Source: an uncultured Clostridia bacterium (lineage in GTDB: Bacteria > Bacillota > Clostridia > Christensenellales > Borkfalkiaceae). Taken from it: a DNA stretch of 64,000 nt. The stretch spans positions 1-64,000 of the forward strand of contig CAKVPH010000001.1 of assembly GCA_934796775.1 (NCBI GenBank), read 5' to 3'. Made by a program: the position numbers and the translations under genes. How positions within the stretch are numbered: the stretch's first letter is position 1; every line of letters starts with the position of its first letter. The notes below the pieces were generated by a model that made no database searches, was not told the origin of the DNA, and saw only the letters and a program-made list of their open reading frames with translations. Of the stretch, positions 39,991 through 48,937 are shown one piece after another.

Positions 39991-40020
39991 TTTTTTATTA
40001 AATAAATACGGTAGAAGTAT

Positions 40021-40419
40021 ATGGAATATTTAACCGAAAACGCAGAACAAACCGAAGCTTTAGGCGAAGCCTTTGCCAAAACTTTGCAAAAGGGCGACGT
40101 GGTTTTGTTAAAAGGCGAACTTGGAGCAGGAAAAACAGTTTTTGTTAAGGGAATGGCTCGCGCACTCGGAATAACAGCGCGCATAACCAGTCCGACGTAT
40201 GCATATATGAACGATTACGACGGGATATTATATCACTACGATTGTTACAGGCTCTCAGGCGGAGAGGATGCCGAAGGGCTTGGCTTGACGGATTATTTTT
40301 ATTTGGACGGTATTTGCGCGATAGAATGGAGCGAGAATATTGCCGACGTTTTGCCGAGTAATGCAAAAGTCGTAAAAATCTCTAAAATCGGTGAGAATAA
40401 AAGGAGAATTGAATTTTGA
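40021..40419 (+). CDS. tsaE: tRNA t6A biosynthesis ATPase TsaE
   Basis: A 132-residue P-loop protein of the t6A37 tRNA modification system. Walker A is GELGAGKTVFVKG (about 32-44), SPTYAYMNDY is the switch region, and YHYDCYRLSGGED plus CAIEWSEN form the conserved C-terminal motifs. TsaE supports turnover of the TsaB-TsaD complex. tsaB follows with a TTGA overlap, an order common in Firmicutes. tsaD is not in the window. Confidence 0.94.
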   Translation: MEYLTENAEQTEALGEAFAKTLQKGDVVLLKGELGAGKTVFVKGMARALGITARITSPTYAYMNDYDGILYHYDCYRLSGGEDAEGLGLTDYFYLDGICAIEWSENIADVLPSNAKVVKISKIGENKRRIEF

Positions 40420-41048
40420 AATATCTTGCAACAGATACAAGCGGCGACCTTATTGTAATATTATTTGACGGAGAAAAATATCACACTCGTTATTTAAAAG
40501 GCTGCAACACAAAACATTCGCTCACGCTCATGCCGTATATAGAAGAGTGTCTTATCGAGAGCGGTTTAGAACTTGAAGATCTTGATTTTTATGGCGTTGT
40601 GACAGGTCCCGGATCTTTTACGGGAATAAGGATAGGCATTTCGGCTATAAAAGCTCTTGCTTTTGCCACTCATAAAAAAGTTTTGGCATTGACTTCTTTT
40701 CAAGTGCTTGCATACACTGATAATGCTCCGGATAAGGTGTGTTTATTGATAGACGCTAATCACGATAATTATTATGCGTCTGTTTTTGAAAATAAAAAAT
40801 GCGTTATAGATCCGTGTTTTTTACATATCGACGAAATAGAAAAAGTTTCTGATAATTGTTGTATTATAAGCGAGAATAAATCCGACGAACTGAAAAATTT
40901 AGCTTTAAAACGAGATTTTTTAGCCGGAGATCGTGTTTCGGGAATAATTAACGCCATAAACGATAATTTTAATAATCTTACGGATTCAGAAGAAGTTGTT
41001 CCTTTATATGTTAAAAAAAGTCAGGCGGAGGAAGAACTTTGCATATAA
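40416..41048 (+). CDS. tsaB: tRNA t6A biosynthesis protein TsaB
   Basis: A 210-residue ASKHA-fold protein. The opening is MKYLATDTSGDLIVILFDG, and VVTGPGSFTGIRIGISAIKALA is the TsaB signature. It scaffolds TsaD in threonylcarbamoyl transfer to tRNA A37. Translation starts at TTG 40416, overlapping the tsaE stop (TTGA), with AGGAG 9 nt upstream; no ATG alternative is near. Its 3' end overlaps rimI by 10 bp. Confidence 0.92.
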   Translation: MKYLATDTSGDLIVILFDGEKYHTRYLKGCNTKHSLTLMPYIEECLIESGLELEDLDFYGVVTGPGSFTGIRIGISAIKALAFATHKKVLALTSFQVLAYTDNAPDKVCLLIDANHDNYYASVFENKKCVIDPCFLHIDEIEKVSDNCCIISENKSDELKNLALKRDFLAGDRVSGIINAINDNFNNLTDSEEVVPLYVKKSQAEEELCI

Positions 41049-41485
41049 GGCGTTGGAACGAAATCGATAACGCTGCAATAGCGGAGCTTGAAAAAATTTG
41101 CTTTAAATATTACTGGACTCAAGATATGATCGCCGATGCCGTTGCAATGGATAATTTTATCGGCTTTGTTTTATGTGACGAAAGCGGTAGTATCCATGGA
41201 TATGCCGGAGCTATAAATGCCGGGCATGACGCGGATATTGCGCTTATTGCAGTAGCTCCCGAATTTCGTAGAAAGGGCTATGCAAAGAGAATGCTTGGCG
41301 AACTTTTTTCAAATCTTGCCGCTTTGGGCGTAGAAAACGTGTATTTAGAAGTAAGAATTGATAATATAAACGCTCGATCACTTTATGAAAAAAGTGGTTT
41401 TTTACCTGTAGGAATAAGGAAAAAATACTACGAGGACGGCTCTGACGCGATAGTTATGTTGAAGGAAATCAACGTTGGAAAATAG
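41039..41485 (+). CDS. rimI: Ribosomal protein alanine N-acetyltransferase RimI-like
   Basis: A 148-residue GNAT acetyltransferase. Motif A is IALIAVAPEFRRKGYAKRMLGEL (about 76-98, the acetyl-CoA P-loop RRKGYA), then VYLEVRIDNINARSLYEKSGF, the RimI-specific stretch. It likely acetylates the N-terminus of ribosomal protein bS18, although Firmicutes RimI often has broader substrates. The start is TTG 41039 behind GGCGGAGGAAG, inside the tsaB end. The tsaE-tsaB-rimI order is widely conserved. Confidence 0.9.
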   Translation: MHIRRWNEIDNAAIAELEKICFKYYWTQDMIADAVAMDNFIGFVLCDESGSIHGYAGAINAGHDADIALIAVAPEFRRKGYAKRMLGELFSNLAALGVENVYLEVRIDNINARSLYEKSGFLPVGIRKKYYEDGSDAIVMLKEINVGK

Positions 41486-42209
41486 AGAATATACAGGTAA
41501 TTTTACTTTCGATAAAAATTGTCTGATTGAATGCGGACGAGGCGAACCGCTCATTATGTTGCACGGATATATGTCGTCAAAAGAAGCATTTCTCTCTCAG
41601 ATTGAGTTTTTTTCAAGATATTTCAGAGTTTATGCTCTCGATTTAAAAGGTTTTGGAAACAATGTGCCTATGCCATATGCATATTCGCTTTCGGACTATG
41701 TTGACGAGTTTAACGAATTTGTGCGGGCATTGAATCAAAGAGTTTATGTTTTGGCTCATTCTTTCGGTTGTCGCATTGCAATAAGAGCAATGAGTAGCGG
41801 AACTTTGGTAAAAAAAGCTGTTTTATGCGGGGTTGCAGGGTTAAAACCTCGTTTTTCGTTAAAAAGAGAAATGAGGAAACTTGCTTATAAAACAGCACGT
41901 CCGTTTTTTGACAAAGATACGCTTGAAAAACGTTTTTTTTCAAGCGATTATAATCTTGCCGACGGAGTAATGAAAAAGAGCTTTAAAAAAATCGTAGGCG
42001 AGTACCTTGATGACGACTTAAAAAACATACAATGTCCGGTTCTTTGTGTTTTTGGTGAAAACGATCGCGAAACGCCGCCGTATCTTGCCGCACGAATTAC
42101 AAAAAATCTTCCGACTGCAAAAACAGAAGTTATTGCTGACTCCGGGCATTTTTGTTTTGTTGAAAAAAGTACCGAGTTTAATTACAAAGTGAGGGAATTT
42201 CTTTTATGA
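41475..42209 (+). CDS. Alpha/beta hydrolase
   Basis: A 244-residue alpha/beta-fold hydrolase. PLIMLHGYMSSKE is the oxyanion-hole strand, the nucleophile is Ser in LAHSFGCRIA (about 97), the acid is likely Asp in FGENDRETP and the base is His in ADSGHFCFVE. The triad looks intact. It starts at TTG 41475 behind AAGGA and overlaps both rimI and the murF-like gene (ATGA), so it is embedded in the operon. The substrate is unknown; its place between rimI and murF hints at, but does not show, a link to envelope synthesis. Confidence 0.85.
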   Translation: MENREYTGNFTFDKNCLIECGRGEPLIMLHGYMSSKEAFLSQIEFFSRYFRVYALDLKGFGNNVPMPYAYSLSDYVDEFNEFVRALNQRVYVLAHSFGCRIAIRAMSSGTLVKKAVLCGVAGLKPRFSLKREMRKLAYKTARPFFDKDTLEKRFFSSDYNLADGVMKKSFKKIVGEYLDDDLKNIQCPVLCVFGENDRETPPYLAARITKNLPTAKTEVIADSGHFCFVEKSTEFNYKVREFLL

Positions 42210-43888
42210 TGCAATATTTTTCGGCAAATGCAAAATTTTCCGATTTATTTTCGGGAAATATGTTTTTGCTTACAGTGTACATTGCTACCTGTAATACGCT
42301 TTTATTGCTTTTAATTTCATATAAATTCTTGCAGATCATGCAACAGTCGGGCTATGAGGGTATCGGCTATTTTAAATGGCTGCGTCGGCGCGACAACGTT
42401 TATTTGTCAAGGCTTGCAACGGTAGCCATGTTAAGTGTATTAGGCTATTTGCTATCTACGGTTGCGCTGTCGTTTATCGAAGACGAATGGACGATTTACG
42501 TAGGATTTCTTTTTTATATTCTTTTTGTTTTAAGCTACCACAGATCGGATAAAAAACATATCCGAAAACTGCCCATAAATTTTACTGCAAGAATGGAACG
42601 CCTTATAGTAGTTTACGTTTTCGTATTGCTGCTTTCAAACGTTTTGCTTGTTACTCTTATGAATATGCTCGCGTTTGCACTCAGGTTTAATCCGCTTATT
42701 GCAAGAATAAGGCTTGTTCCCGTATGCGCTCTGCCGCTCGCTGTCCCGTTTTTTGTTCTTATCGCATATTATATTACAAAACCTTTTGAGGACGCCAGAA
42801 AAAGGCAATATATTCATAAATGCACGCAAAAACTATGCTCGTATAAAAATTTAATTCGTATAGGAATTACGGGCAGTTACGGCAAAACTTCTTTAAAGGA
42901 AATTTTAAAAACACTGCTTAAAGAAAAATACGACGTTCTTGCTACGCCGAGTTCGTACAATACGCCTATGGGTATTTGCAAGACCGTAAATAACCTGAAG
43001 CCCGAGCATCAGATTTTTATTGCCGAAATGGGGGCAAGACACGTCGGCGACATAGCCGAGCTTGCTGCTATAGTAAAGCCCGATTATGCAATAATAAGCG
43101 GAATTACGGGGCAACATCTTGAAACATTCGGAAATATTGCAACCATTCAAAAAACCAAATACGAACTTGTTGAAAGCATGATAGGCGGAGCTGTTGCTTA
43201 TACTATCGATAACGAAAATACTTCGGTTTTATTCGGCGACTGCAAGATTAAAAGTATTCCGGCAGGCCTTGATTTAAGTAAAAACCCCGAAGTATATGCG
43301 ACTGACGTAAAAACTTCGGAATATGGTACAGATTTTACGCTATGTTTTAAAAATGAAAAAATTACTTGCCATACTTCGCTTTTGGGCAGGCACAACGTTT
43401 CGAATATATGCCTTGCCGTTGCGATTGCATTGGAACTCGGGCTTACTAAGGAAGAAATGTGCAGCGGTATTTCCAGATTGAAGCCCGTAAAACACCGCCT
43501 TGAATGTATAAGAAACAGTCAGGGTGTAACAATAATAGACGATAGCTATAATGCAAACACTATGGGCATAGACGCGGCAATGCAAGTTCTTTCCGATTTT
43601 CCCGGACGAAAAATTATCGTTACGCCGGGGCTTGTTGAACTCGGGCGAGAAGAAGACCTTGAAAATTACAGACTTGGCAAAAAGATGGCTGCCGTTTGCG
43701 ATATTGCGATTTTAGTTGGAAAATCAGCAACGTACAGAATTGCCGACGGACTTTATGACGCAGATTTTAATCACGAAAACGTTATAACGGCTAAAGATTT
43801 GGAAACAGCTAAGAAAAAACTCAAAAAATTGCTTAAAAAAGGCGACGTCGTTTTATTTGAAAACGACTTACCCGATAAATTTTCATAA
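42206..43888 (+). CDS. murF: MurF-like Mur ligase fused to an N-terminal membrane domain
   Basis: A 560-residue protein. Residues 1-190 contain about five hydrophobic helices (near 18-42, 69-90, 97-111, 132-160 and 169-190). The rest is a Mur ligase: IGITGSYGKTSLKEIL (P-loop, about 219-234), PSSYNTPMGICKT, AEMGARHVGDIAELA, GRHNVSNICLAVAIALELG and IIDDSYNANTMGI. These fit MurF, which adds D-Ala-D-Ala to UDP-MurNAc-tripeptide. Classical MurF is soluble and about 450 residues, so the membrane domain is unusual. The next gene encodes D-Ala-D-Ala ligase, supporting the MurF reading. ATG 42206 overlaps the hydrolase stop by ATGA. Confidence 0.85.
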   Translation: MMQYFSANAKFSDLFSGNMFLLTVYIATCNTLLLLLISYKFLQIMQQSGYEGIGYFKWLRRRDNVYLSRLATVAMLSVLGYLLSTVALSFIEDEWTIYVGFLFYILFVLSYHRSDKKHIRKLPINFTARMERLIVVYVFVLLLSNVLLVTLMNMLAFALRFNPLIARIRLVPVCALPLAVPFFVLIAYYITKPFEDARKRQYIHKCTQKLCSYKNLIRIGITGSYGKTSLKEILKTLLKEKYDVLATPSSYNTPMGICKTVNNLKPEHQIFIAEMGARHVGDIAELAAIVKPDYAIISGITGQHLETFGNIATIQKTKYELVESMIGGAVAYTIDNENTSVLFGDCKIKSIPAGLDLSKNPEVYATDVKTSEYGTDFTLCFKNEKITCHTSLLGRHNVSNICLAVAIALELGLTKEEMCSGISRLKPVKHRLECIRNSQGVTIIDDSYNANTMGIDAAMQVLSDFPGRKIIVTPGLVELGREEDLENYRLGKKMAAVCDIAILVGKSATYRIADGLYDADFNHENVITAKDLETAKKKLKKLLKKGDVVLFENDLPDKFS

Positions 43889-43920
43889 AATTTTAATTTT
43901 CTACAATTGAAAAAAATCAT

Positions 43921-43953
43921 AATTCACCAAAGCGAAAAAAGCGGAGGTGAATT
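43921..43953 (+). promoter_or_regulatory. Hairpin covering the ddl ribosome site
   Basis: AATTCACC (43921-43928) pairs perfectly with GGTGAATT (43946-43953), hiding part of the GCGGAGGTG ribosome site. TTATTTTAAAG follows. It could be a weak terminator after murF or a translational control element for ddl. Confidence 0.5.
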
Positions 43954-45083
43954 TTATTTTAAAGAAAATTGTAGTTTTTTTCGGCGGAGTTTCCACCGAG
44001 CGCGAAATTTCGGTAATAACCGGCGTTCTTACTCTTAATTCGCTTGACAAAGCGATTTACGAAGCTGTTCCTGTTTTTATAGATAAAAACGGTACCGCCT
44101 GGAGCGGCGAACCGTTATTCAATCTTAATTTTTATAAAAAAATGGATTTTAAAAAACTTTACAAAGTAAATTTTATTATCGGGAATGCAGGTTTATTTAA
44201 AATCAGCAGAGGAAAAAATAAGGAAATAGGGCAAATTTATTGTGCTATAAATTGCATGCACGGTATTTGCGGCGAGGACGGAATGATTGCGGGGCTTATG
44301 AAAGCTTGCAATATTCCGCTTGCATCGCCGGATATGTTTTCGTCGTCGCTTTCAATCGATAAACATCTGACAAAACTTATTTTAGCAGGAATAAAAGTTC
44401 CATGCGTGGATTACATAAAGCTTGAACGCGAAAACTTTTTTTCAAGGAGCGAAGCTTCGATTAAATATGTCGGAAACAAACTTGGATTTCCGGTAATTGT
44501 AAAGCCTGCAAGGCTCGGTTCGAGTATAGGAATAAAAAAAGTAAATGATGCAACCGAATTATTCCCCGCGCTGTGCGAAGCTTTTAATTTTGACGATAAA
44601 GTTTTGGCAGAAAAATATTTACCCGGCGCGCGCGATATAAATTGTGCGGTTTATAAAGACGTAAACGGCATAAACGTATCTGAAACGGAAGAAGCTTTTA
44701 CCGTAAACGAAATTCTTTCTTTTGAAGATAAATACGGCGGGTCAAAAATTACCGGCGAAAAAAGGCGTTTCCCCGCGGATATAGAAGAAGCCCGGAGCGA
44801 CGATATAAAGTTTTATTCTAAAACGGTATATAAAAAATTAGGGTTTTCGGGAATAGTAAGATTTGACTTTTTATTGCATAACGGCGAAGTTTATTTAAAC
44901 GAGATTAACTCCGTGCCGGGTTCGCTTGCATATTATCTTTTCTGTAATAAGATAAGTGAATTTTCAGATTTGTTGCATAAAATTATTGTGGAAGCAATCA
45001 ATAATCATAAAAAAGAACTAAGGCGCGTTATGGACTTCGAGTCCAACGTTCTTAGCGGTAACTGGGAAGGAATTAAAAAATAA
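43947..45083 (+). CDS. ddl: D-alanine--D-alanine ligase
   Basis: An ATP-grasp ligase of up to 378 residues that makes the D-Ala-D-Ala dipeptide used by MurF. VVFFGGVSTEREISVITG is the N-terminal substrate loop, MHGICGEDGMIAGLM follows, VIVKPARLGSSIGIKKV binds ATP, and RFDFLLHNGEVYLNEINSVPGS holds the metal ligands and catalytic Arg. The start is uncertain. The only usual codon upstream is GTG 43947, which lies inside the GGAGGTG ribosome site itself. ATT 43956 is at the right spacing and would give a protein starting at the normal family position (MLKKIVVFFGG). The span given uses the GTG. Confidence 0.93.
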   Translation: MNFILKKIVVFFGGVSTEREISVITGVLTLNSLDKAIYEAVPVFIDKNGTAWSGEPLFNLNFYKKMDFKKLYKVNFIIGNAGLFKISRGKNKEIGQIYCAINCMHGICGEDGMIAGLMKACNIPLASPDMFSSSLSIDKHLTKLILAGIKVPCVDYIKLERENFFSRSEASIKYVGNKLGFPVIVKPARLGSSIGIKKVNDATELFPALCEAFNFDDKVLAEKYLPGARDINCAVYKDVNGINVSETEEAFTVNEILSFEDKYGGSKITGEKRRFPADIEEARSDDIKFYSKTVYKKLGFSGIVRFDFLLHNGEVYLNEINSVPGSLAYYLFCNKISEFSDLLHKIIVEAINNHKKELRRVMDFESNVLSGNWEGIKK

Positions 45084-45114
45084 TCTTTAAAATTATGCCG
45101 TTTTGGTTATATGC

Positions 45115-45143
45115 TTTACAAAATAAATTATTTATGCTAAAAT
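45115..45143 (+). promoter_or_regulatory. Promoter of RNase P RNA
   Basis: TTTACA (45115-45120), 17 bp ending TGC, TAAAAT (45138-45143). The extended -10 predicts a start at about 45150, exactly where the P1 helix begins. Confidence 0.75.
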
Positions 45144-45150
45144 AATAGTG

Positions 45151-45498
45151 TTTGAGTCGACTGTGCGGTTGCGGGGCAGATATGGAAAACTGTCACGAGG
45201 AAAGTCCGAGCTTCGCAAAGCAGGGTGCCGGCTAACGGCCGGTGAAGGTGACTTTAAGGAAAGTGCAACAGAAAATTACCGCCCGAATTTGTTCGGGTAA
45301 GGATGAAAAGGCGAGGTAAGAGCTCACCGCTTTTGCGGTAACGCATTAGGCTGTGTAAACCCCACCTGAAGCAAGATAGGAGCGTACCACAGGGTGCTTT
45401 GACCTGACGCTCGTCGAACGTCGCTTGAGCCTGTCGGCAACGGCAGGCGTAGATAGATAACCGCACCAGACAGAACTCGGCTTACAGGTCGACTCAAA
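45151..45498 (+). ncRNA. rnpB: RNase P RNA (class A)
   Basis: The catalytic RNA of RNase P, which matures tRNA 5' ends. Its ends pair as P1 (TTTGAGTCGAC with GTCGACTCAAA). Conserved blocks are GAGGAAAGTCCGAGCTTC (CR I), CAGGGTGCCGGCTAACGGCC, the AACAGAAAATTACCGCC block, GTAAACCCCACCTGAAGCAAG, the ATAGATAACCGC block and ACAGAACTCGGCTTACAGG (CR V). At ~348 nt with a visible P15-like region it looks like class A rather than the Bacillus-type class B, as is common in Clostridia. Confidence 0.96.
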
Positions 45499-45511
45499 TT
45501 TTTCAACATAA

Positions 45512-45544
45512 AACCTTTGCTGTTTAGCAAGGGTTCTTTTTTTA
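45512..45544 (+). terminator. Terminator of rnpB
   Basis: ACCTTTGCT pairs with AGCAAGGGT (one G-U), a short loop, then TCTTTTTTT. Confidence 0.85.
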
Positions 45545-45584
45545 TAAAAAAAACGAACTTAGTTTTTTACGATTACCAAGTTCG
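45545..45584 (-). terminator. Terminator of the phosphoribosyltransferase gene
   Basis: CGAACTT (45554-45560) and AAGTTCG (45578-45584) form a stem that on the minus strand is followed by eight T. It lies back to back with the rnpB terminator. Confidence 0.75.
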
Positions 45585-45617
45585 GATATATCTTTTTATT
45601 TTATATTTATAAGTAAA

Positions 45618-46181
45618 TTATTGCGGATCATGCGGAAAGACGGGGAGAACCGAAAGAAATTTTACGTCTGTTCTTTCCGCGGCTTTTGCTTCGGCTAAAA
45701 CAAAAACTTTTTCACTTACTATTCCGCCTGCAAGCTTTACAAGCGCTTCTAATCCCGCGCAAGCCGCGCCCGAAGATACAACGTCGTCTACTATTGCAAC
45801 TTTTTTACCTTTTAAAAGATCTGAATCATGCTTTGAAAGATAAAGATGCTGAACTGCGCCTGTGGTTATGGTAGGATCAATAACGATATCCAAACCGTCC
45901 TGCATATAAAGTTTTTTGCTCTTTCTTGCTACGGCGTAATAATCGTGCCCGAGTTCTCTTGCAACGACGTGGCAAAGCTGTAAACCTTTTGATTCTGCGG
46001 TAATAAGTACGTCGCTGTTCGTTATAAGCTTTGCAAGCTGTTTGCCGCAGTGCTCGGTGAGTCTCTGATTACCGTGAAGATTAAAAAACGCGATGCTGAG
46101 CGTCGGCGATATAGGCAGAATAGGAAGGTCAGTTTTGTAGCCCGCAATATCTATAGAATAAAATTTATCGTTATTGTTCAT
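45618..46181 (-). CDS. Phosphoribosyltransferase (adenine/xanthine PRTase-like)
   Basis: A 187-residue type I phosphoribosyltransferase. The PRPP loop is KVAIVDDVVSSGAACAGLEALV (about 125-146), VLITAESKGLQLCHVVARELG is the PP-loop region, and YYAVARKSKKLYMQD resembles the Apt/Xpt flexible loop. It likely salvages a purine base or regulates purine metabolism; the exact base is not evident. There is no purine riboswitch in the upstream 120 bp, and GGAGTG precedes the ATG. It is monocistronic, convergent with rnpB. Confidence 0.8.
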   Translation of the reverse strand: MNNNDKFYSIDIAGYKTDLPILPISPTLSIAFFNLHGNQRLTEHCGKQLAKLITNSDVLITAESKGLQLCHVVARELGHDYYAVARKSKKLYMQDGLDIVIDPTITTGAVQHLYLSKHDSDLLKGKKVAIVDDVVSSGAACAGLEALVKLAGGIVSEKVFVLAEAKAAERTDVKFLSVLPVFPHDPQ

Positions 46182-46307
46182 TTTTTCACTCCTTAAAAAC
46201 AGTTTATTATTATATCATCGTTTTATTTTTTTTGCAAGCTATTTTTTGCGTTAAGATAAATATTTAATACTTTAAGTTCATATATTATCATAGAATAACG
46301 GTGACGC

Positions 46308-48926
46308 ATGCAAAAAGACCTTTCAAATCTTGAAAAAATATATAAAAACGGAAATTTTTCGGACGACGGACTTAAAAACTCCGACATTTCCGTTTATCGC
46401 GAAAAATACGGTAAAAATGTTATAACGCAAAAGAAAAGCGTTACCGTATTTAAACGCATACAAAACGCGCTTTTCGAGCCGATGATGCTCATTTTAATGC
46501 TTGCTTTTTTTATAACGCTCGGTGTTAATATAGGTAACGCCGTTGCAAAAAAAGAAGCCGATTTTATTGAATGTATCGGAATTTTTTGTGCAATCGTTTT
46601 ATCTGTCGGCTTAACGGTTGTAATGGAAAATAAGTCGGAAAAAGCTTTCAAACTGCTAAAAAGTTTCAGCGACAACGTTTCGGTGAACTGTATCCGTAAC
46701 GGAGAAAAGCGTATTATAGGCAACGCGGAAGTTTGCGTAGGCGACGTTTTATTTTTAGAATCGGGCGAAAAAGCCGTAGCCGACGGCGTAATTTTAGAGT
46801 GCGAAGGTCTTGAAACCGACGAATCGACTCTTACCGGTGAATCGGTAAACGTAAAAAAGGAAAAGTATTCCTCAGGTGCGTTTCAGGAAAAAAATATAAT
46901 TTATTCAGGCTCTTACGTTAAAAGCGGAAATTTAAAAATGTTGGTTTTAGCGGTTGGAGATAACGCAGCTATAGGAAAAATCGCAAAAGGGTTGGAACAG
47001 GGAAATAATGTTTCCGCACCGCTTAACGAAAAGCTTTCAAAGCTGTCAAAGAGCATTTCTATATTTGGGGCGTTAAGTGCGCTTGCCGTTTTTTTGCTCA
47101 CGCTTTTCAGATTAAAATTAAGCGGAACTTTCAATGCCGAATCTTTTAAAGACGCATTTGTTAAGGGTATTGTTCTGATAGTCGCCGCAGTGCCGGAAGG
47201 ACTTCCTACTACCGTTGCGATTTCGCTTGCGCTTAGCGTAGTTAAGCTTGCCGGGCAAAATGCTTTAATTAAAAAACTTGTTGCCGCCGAAACGGTGGGA
47301 TGCGTCAGCGTTATTTGTTCCGATAAAACAGGAACGCTCACTTTTGGAAAAATGGAAGTAAATTCATTTATCGTAAATTCACGCAAAATCTCGCTTAACG
47401 ACCGTGATTTTAAAGTTTTTTATGAAAACATAATTTATAATAGCACTGCGGAATATTTATTAGAAAACGATAAGATTGTTTTGTCGGGAAACAGTACGGA
47501 ACAGGCTCTTATATCATATTTGTTTTCGCAAAAACCCGGTGAACTTAAATCGGAAAGAAACCGTGTTAAGTATTTAAAAAGACTGCCTTTCTCATCTGAA
47601 AATAAGTATATGTTTACAACTGTACAATGCGGAGAGAAAGAAATTACGTATTATAAAGGCAGTATCGAAAAGCTGATAGAACTAAGCGATGAACCGCTTG
47701 CCGTAAAACAAAAAACTCTTCTTGACGCAAGTTTTTACGAACGCCAGGCTGAACGCATACTTGCATTTGCTCATAGTGAAAACGGCAAAATGAAATTCGA
47801 CGGTTTTTGCTGTATTTCGGATAAAATTCGCCCGGACGTATCTTATTCGATTTCGGAGTGTAAAAAAGCAGGAATCGAAGTAAAAATTCTTACAGGCGAC
47901 AATAAAGAAACCGCGCTTTCAATCGCTGAAAAAACGGGGCTTAAACACGGAGAAGAAAACTGTATCACGGGTGACGAAGCTGCAAATTTAACTGATGAAG
48001 AGCTAATAAAAATTTTACCGCAAATAACCGTTGTTGCAAGATCGGCGCCTGAAACAAAGCTTAGAATCGTAAGGCTTTTAAAGCGTTCGGGCGAAGTTGT
48101 TGCTGTAACCGGTGACGGAGTAAACGATGCTCCGGCCGTAAAAAATGCCGACATAGGAATAGCTATGGGTGACGGAAGTGAGATAACCAAGGAAGCCTCG
48201 GATATAATTTTACTTGATAATTCTTTTTCGGTAATAGTAAAGGCCGTAACGTTCGGAAGAAATATTTATAGAAATTTTCAAAGTTTTTTATTTTTTCAAT
48301 TAACGGTGAATTTTTCTGCCGTCGGTTTGATTCTGTTTTTTCTTATTCTCGGATTCCAACCGCCGTTTTCTACGTTACAACTGTTATGGATAAACGTCAT
48401 AATGGACGGACCGTTGGCTTTGTCTTTAGGGCTTGAACGCCGCGATAATACATTTTTGGACGATAAACCGGTAAAACGGACGGACAGTATTGTTCCAAGG
48501 CGGCTTTTTGTGAGAATAATAATGCACGCAGTATATATAGTCGGCATAATAGTTCTTCAAAAAAATTATAATTTTCTTGGCGTTTCCGAAGTCCAGAACG
48601 ATACGGTCATATTTTGCTTTTTTGTATTATTTCAGTTATTTAACGGTATAAACGCCAGAGAAATCGGCGGAAAAAGCGTTATATTTTCTTTCGGAAAAAA
48701 TAAAATGTTTTCTGTATTGCTATTTGTTTCGCTTGCGTTTCAATTTGTTCTCACGCAATACATGGGCGGCATAGTAGAAACTCAAAGTTTATCTGCCCTC
48801 TGTTGGATAAAAATTATAGCCATATCGTTTTCAATAGTTGTGATATCTGAAGCTTACAAATTATTTTATCGGGCTTTCGGGCGTAATTTTCGTAAAAAAA
48901 TCTTTAAAAGGAGAAAGTTTGCCTAA
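46308..48926 (+). CDS. Calcium-type (P2) cation-transporting P-type ATPase
   Basis: An 872-residue ion pump. The phosphorylated Asp339 is in CSDKTGTLT, TGES is in the actuator domain (DESTLTGESVNVKKE), VPEGLPTTVAISLALSV is the M4 ion-binding stretch, and TGDGVNDAPAVKNADIGIAMG is the hinge. Helices cluster near 55-115, 245-305 and 660-860. M4 PEGL and the M6 segment WINVIMDGPLALSLGLE are those of SERCA/PMCA-like Ca2+ pumps, making Ca2+ export the best guess. It shares a strand with the small YtxC-like gene 11 bp downstream. Confidence 0.88.
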   Translation: MQKDLSNLEKIYKNGNFSDDGLKNSDISVYREKYGKNVITQKKSVTVFKRIQNALFEPMMLILMLAFFITLGVNIGNAVAKKEADFIECIGIFCAIVLSVGLTVVMENKSEKAFKLLKSFSDNVSVNCIRNGEKRIIGNAEVCVGDVLFLESGEKAVADGVILECEGLETDESTLTGESVNVKKEKYSSGAFQEKNIIYSGSYVKSGNLKMLVLAVGDNAAIGKIAKGLEQGNNVSAPLNEKLSKLSKSISIFGALSALAVFLLTLFRLKLSGTFNAESFKDAFVKGIVLIVAAVPEGLPTTVAISLALSVVKLAGQNALIKKLVAAETVGCVSVICSDKTGTLTFGKMEVNSFIVNSRKISLNDRDFKVFYENIIYNSTAEYLLENDKIVLSGNSTEQALISYLFSQKPGELKSERNRVKYLKRLPFSSENKYMFTTVQCGEKEITYYKGSIEKLIELSDEPLAVKQKTLLDASFYERQAERILAFAHSENGKMKFDGFCCISDKIRPDVSYSISECKKAGIEVKILTGDNKETALSIAEKTGLKHGEENCITGDEAANLTDEELIKILPQITVVARSAPETKLRIVRLLKRSGEVVAVTGDGVNDAPAVKNADIGIAMGDGSEITKEASDIILLDNSFSVIVKAVTFGRNIYRNFQSFLFFQLTVNFSAVGLILFFLILGFQPPFSTLQLLWINVIMDGPLALSLGLERRDNTFLDDKPVKRTDSIVPRRLFVRIIMHAVYIVGIIVLQKNYNFLGVSEVQNDTVIFCFFVLFQLFNGINAREIGGKSVIFSFGKNKMFSVLLFVSLAFQFVLTQYMGGIVETQSLSALCWIKIIAISFSIVVISEAYKLFYRAFGRNFRKKIFKRRKFA

Positions 48927-48937
48927 ACTACTAAAGT

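Noticed and set aside
46270..46305. CATATATTA and CATAGAATA before the P-type ATPase as sigma-K promoters
   Set aside because: The first has no AC at 16-17 bp and the second only at 18 bp; CATANNNTA alone is frequent in AT-rich DNA.
46394..48547. Several minus-strand open frames inside the P-type ATPase gene
   Set aside because: They are antisense to catalytic motifs; Ser/Leu/Phe-rich composition without family features.
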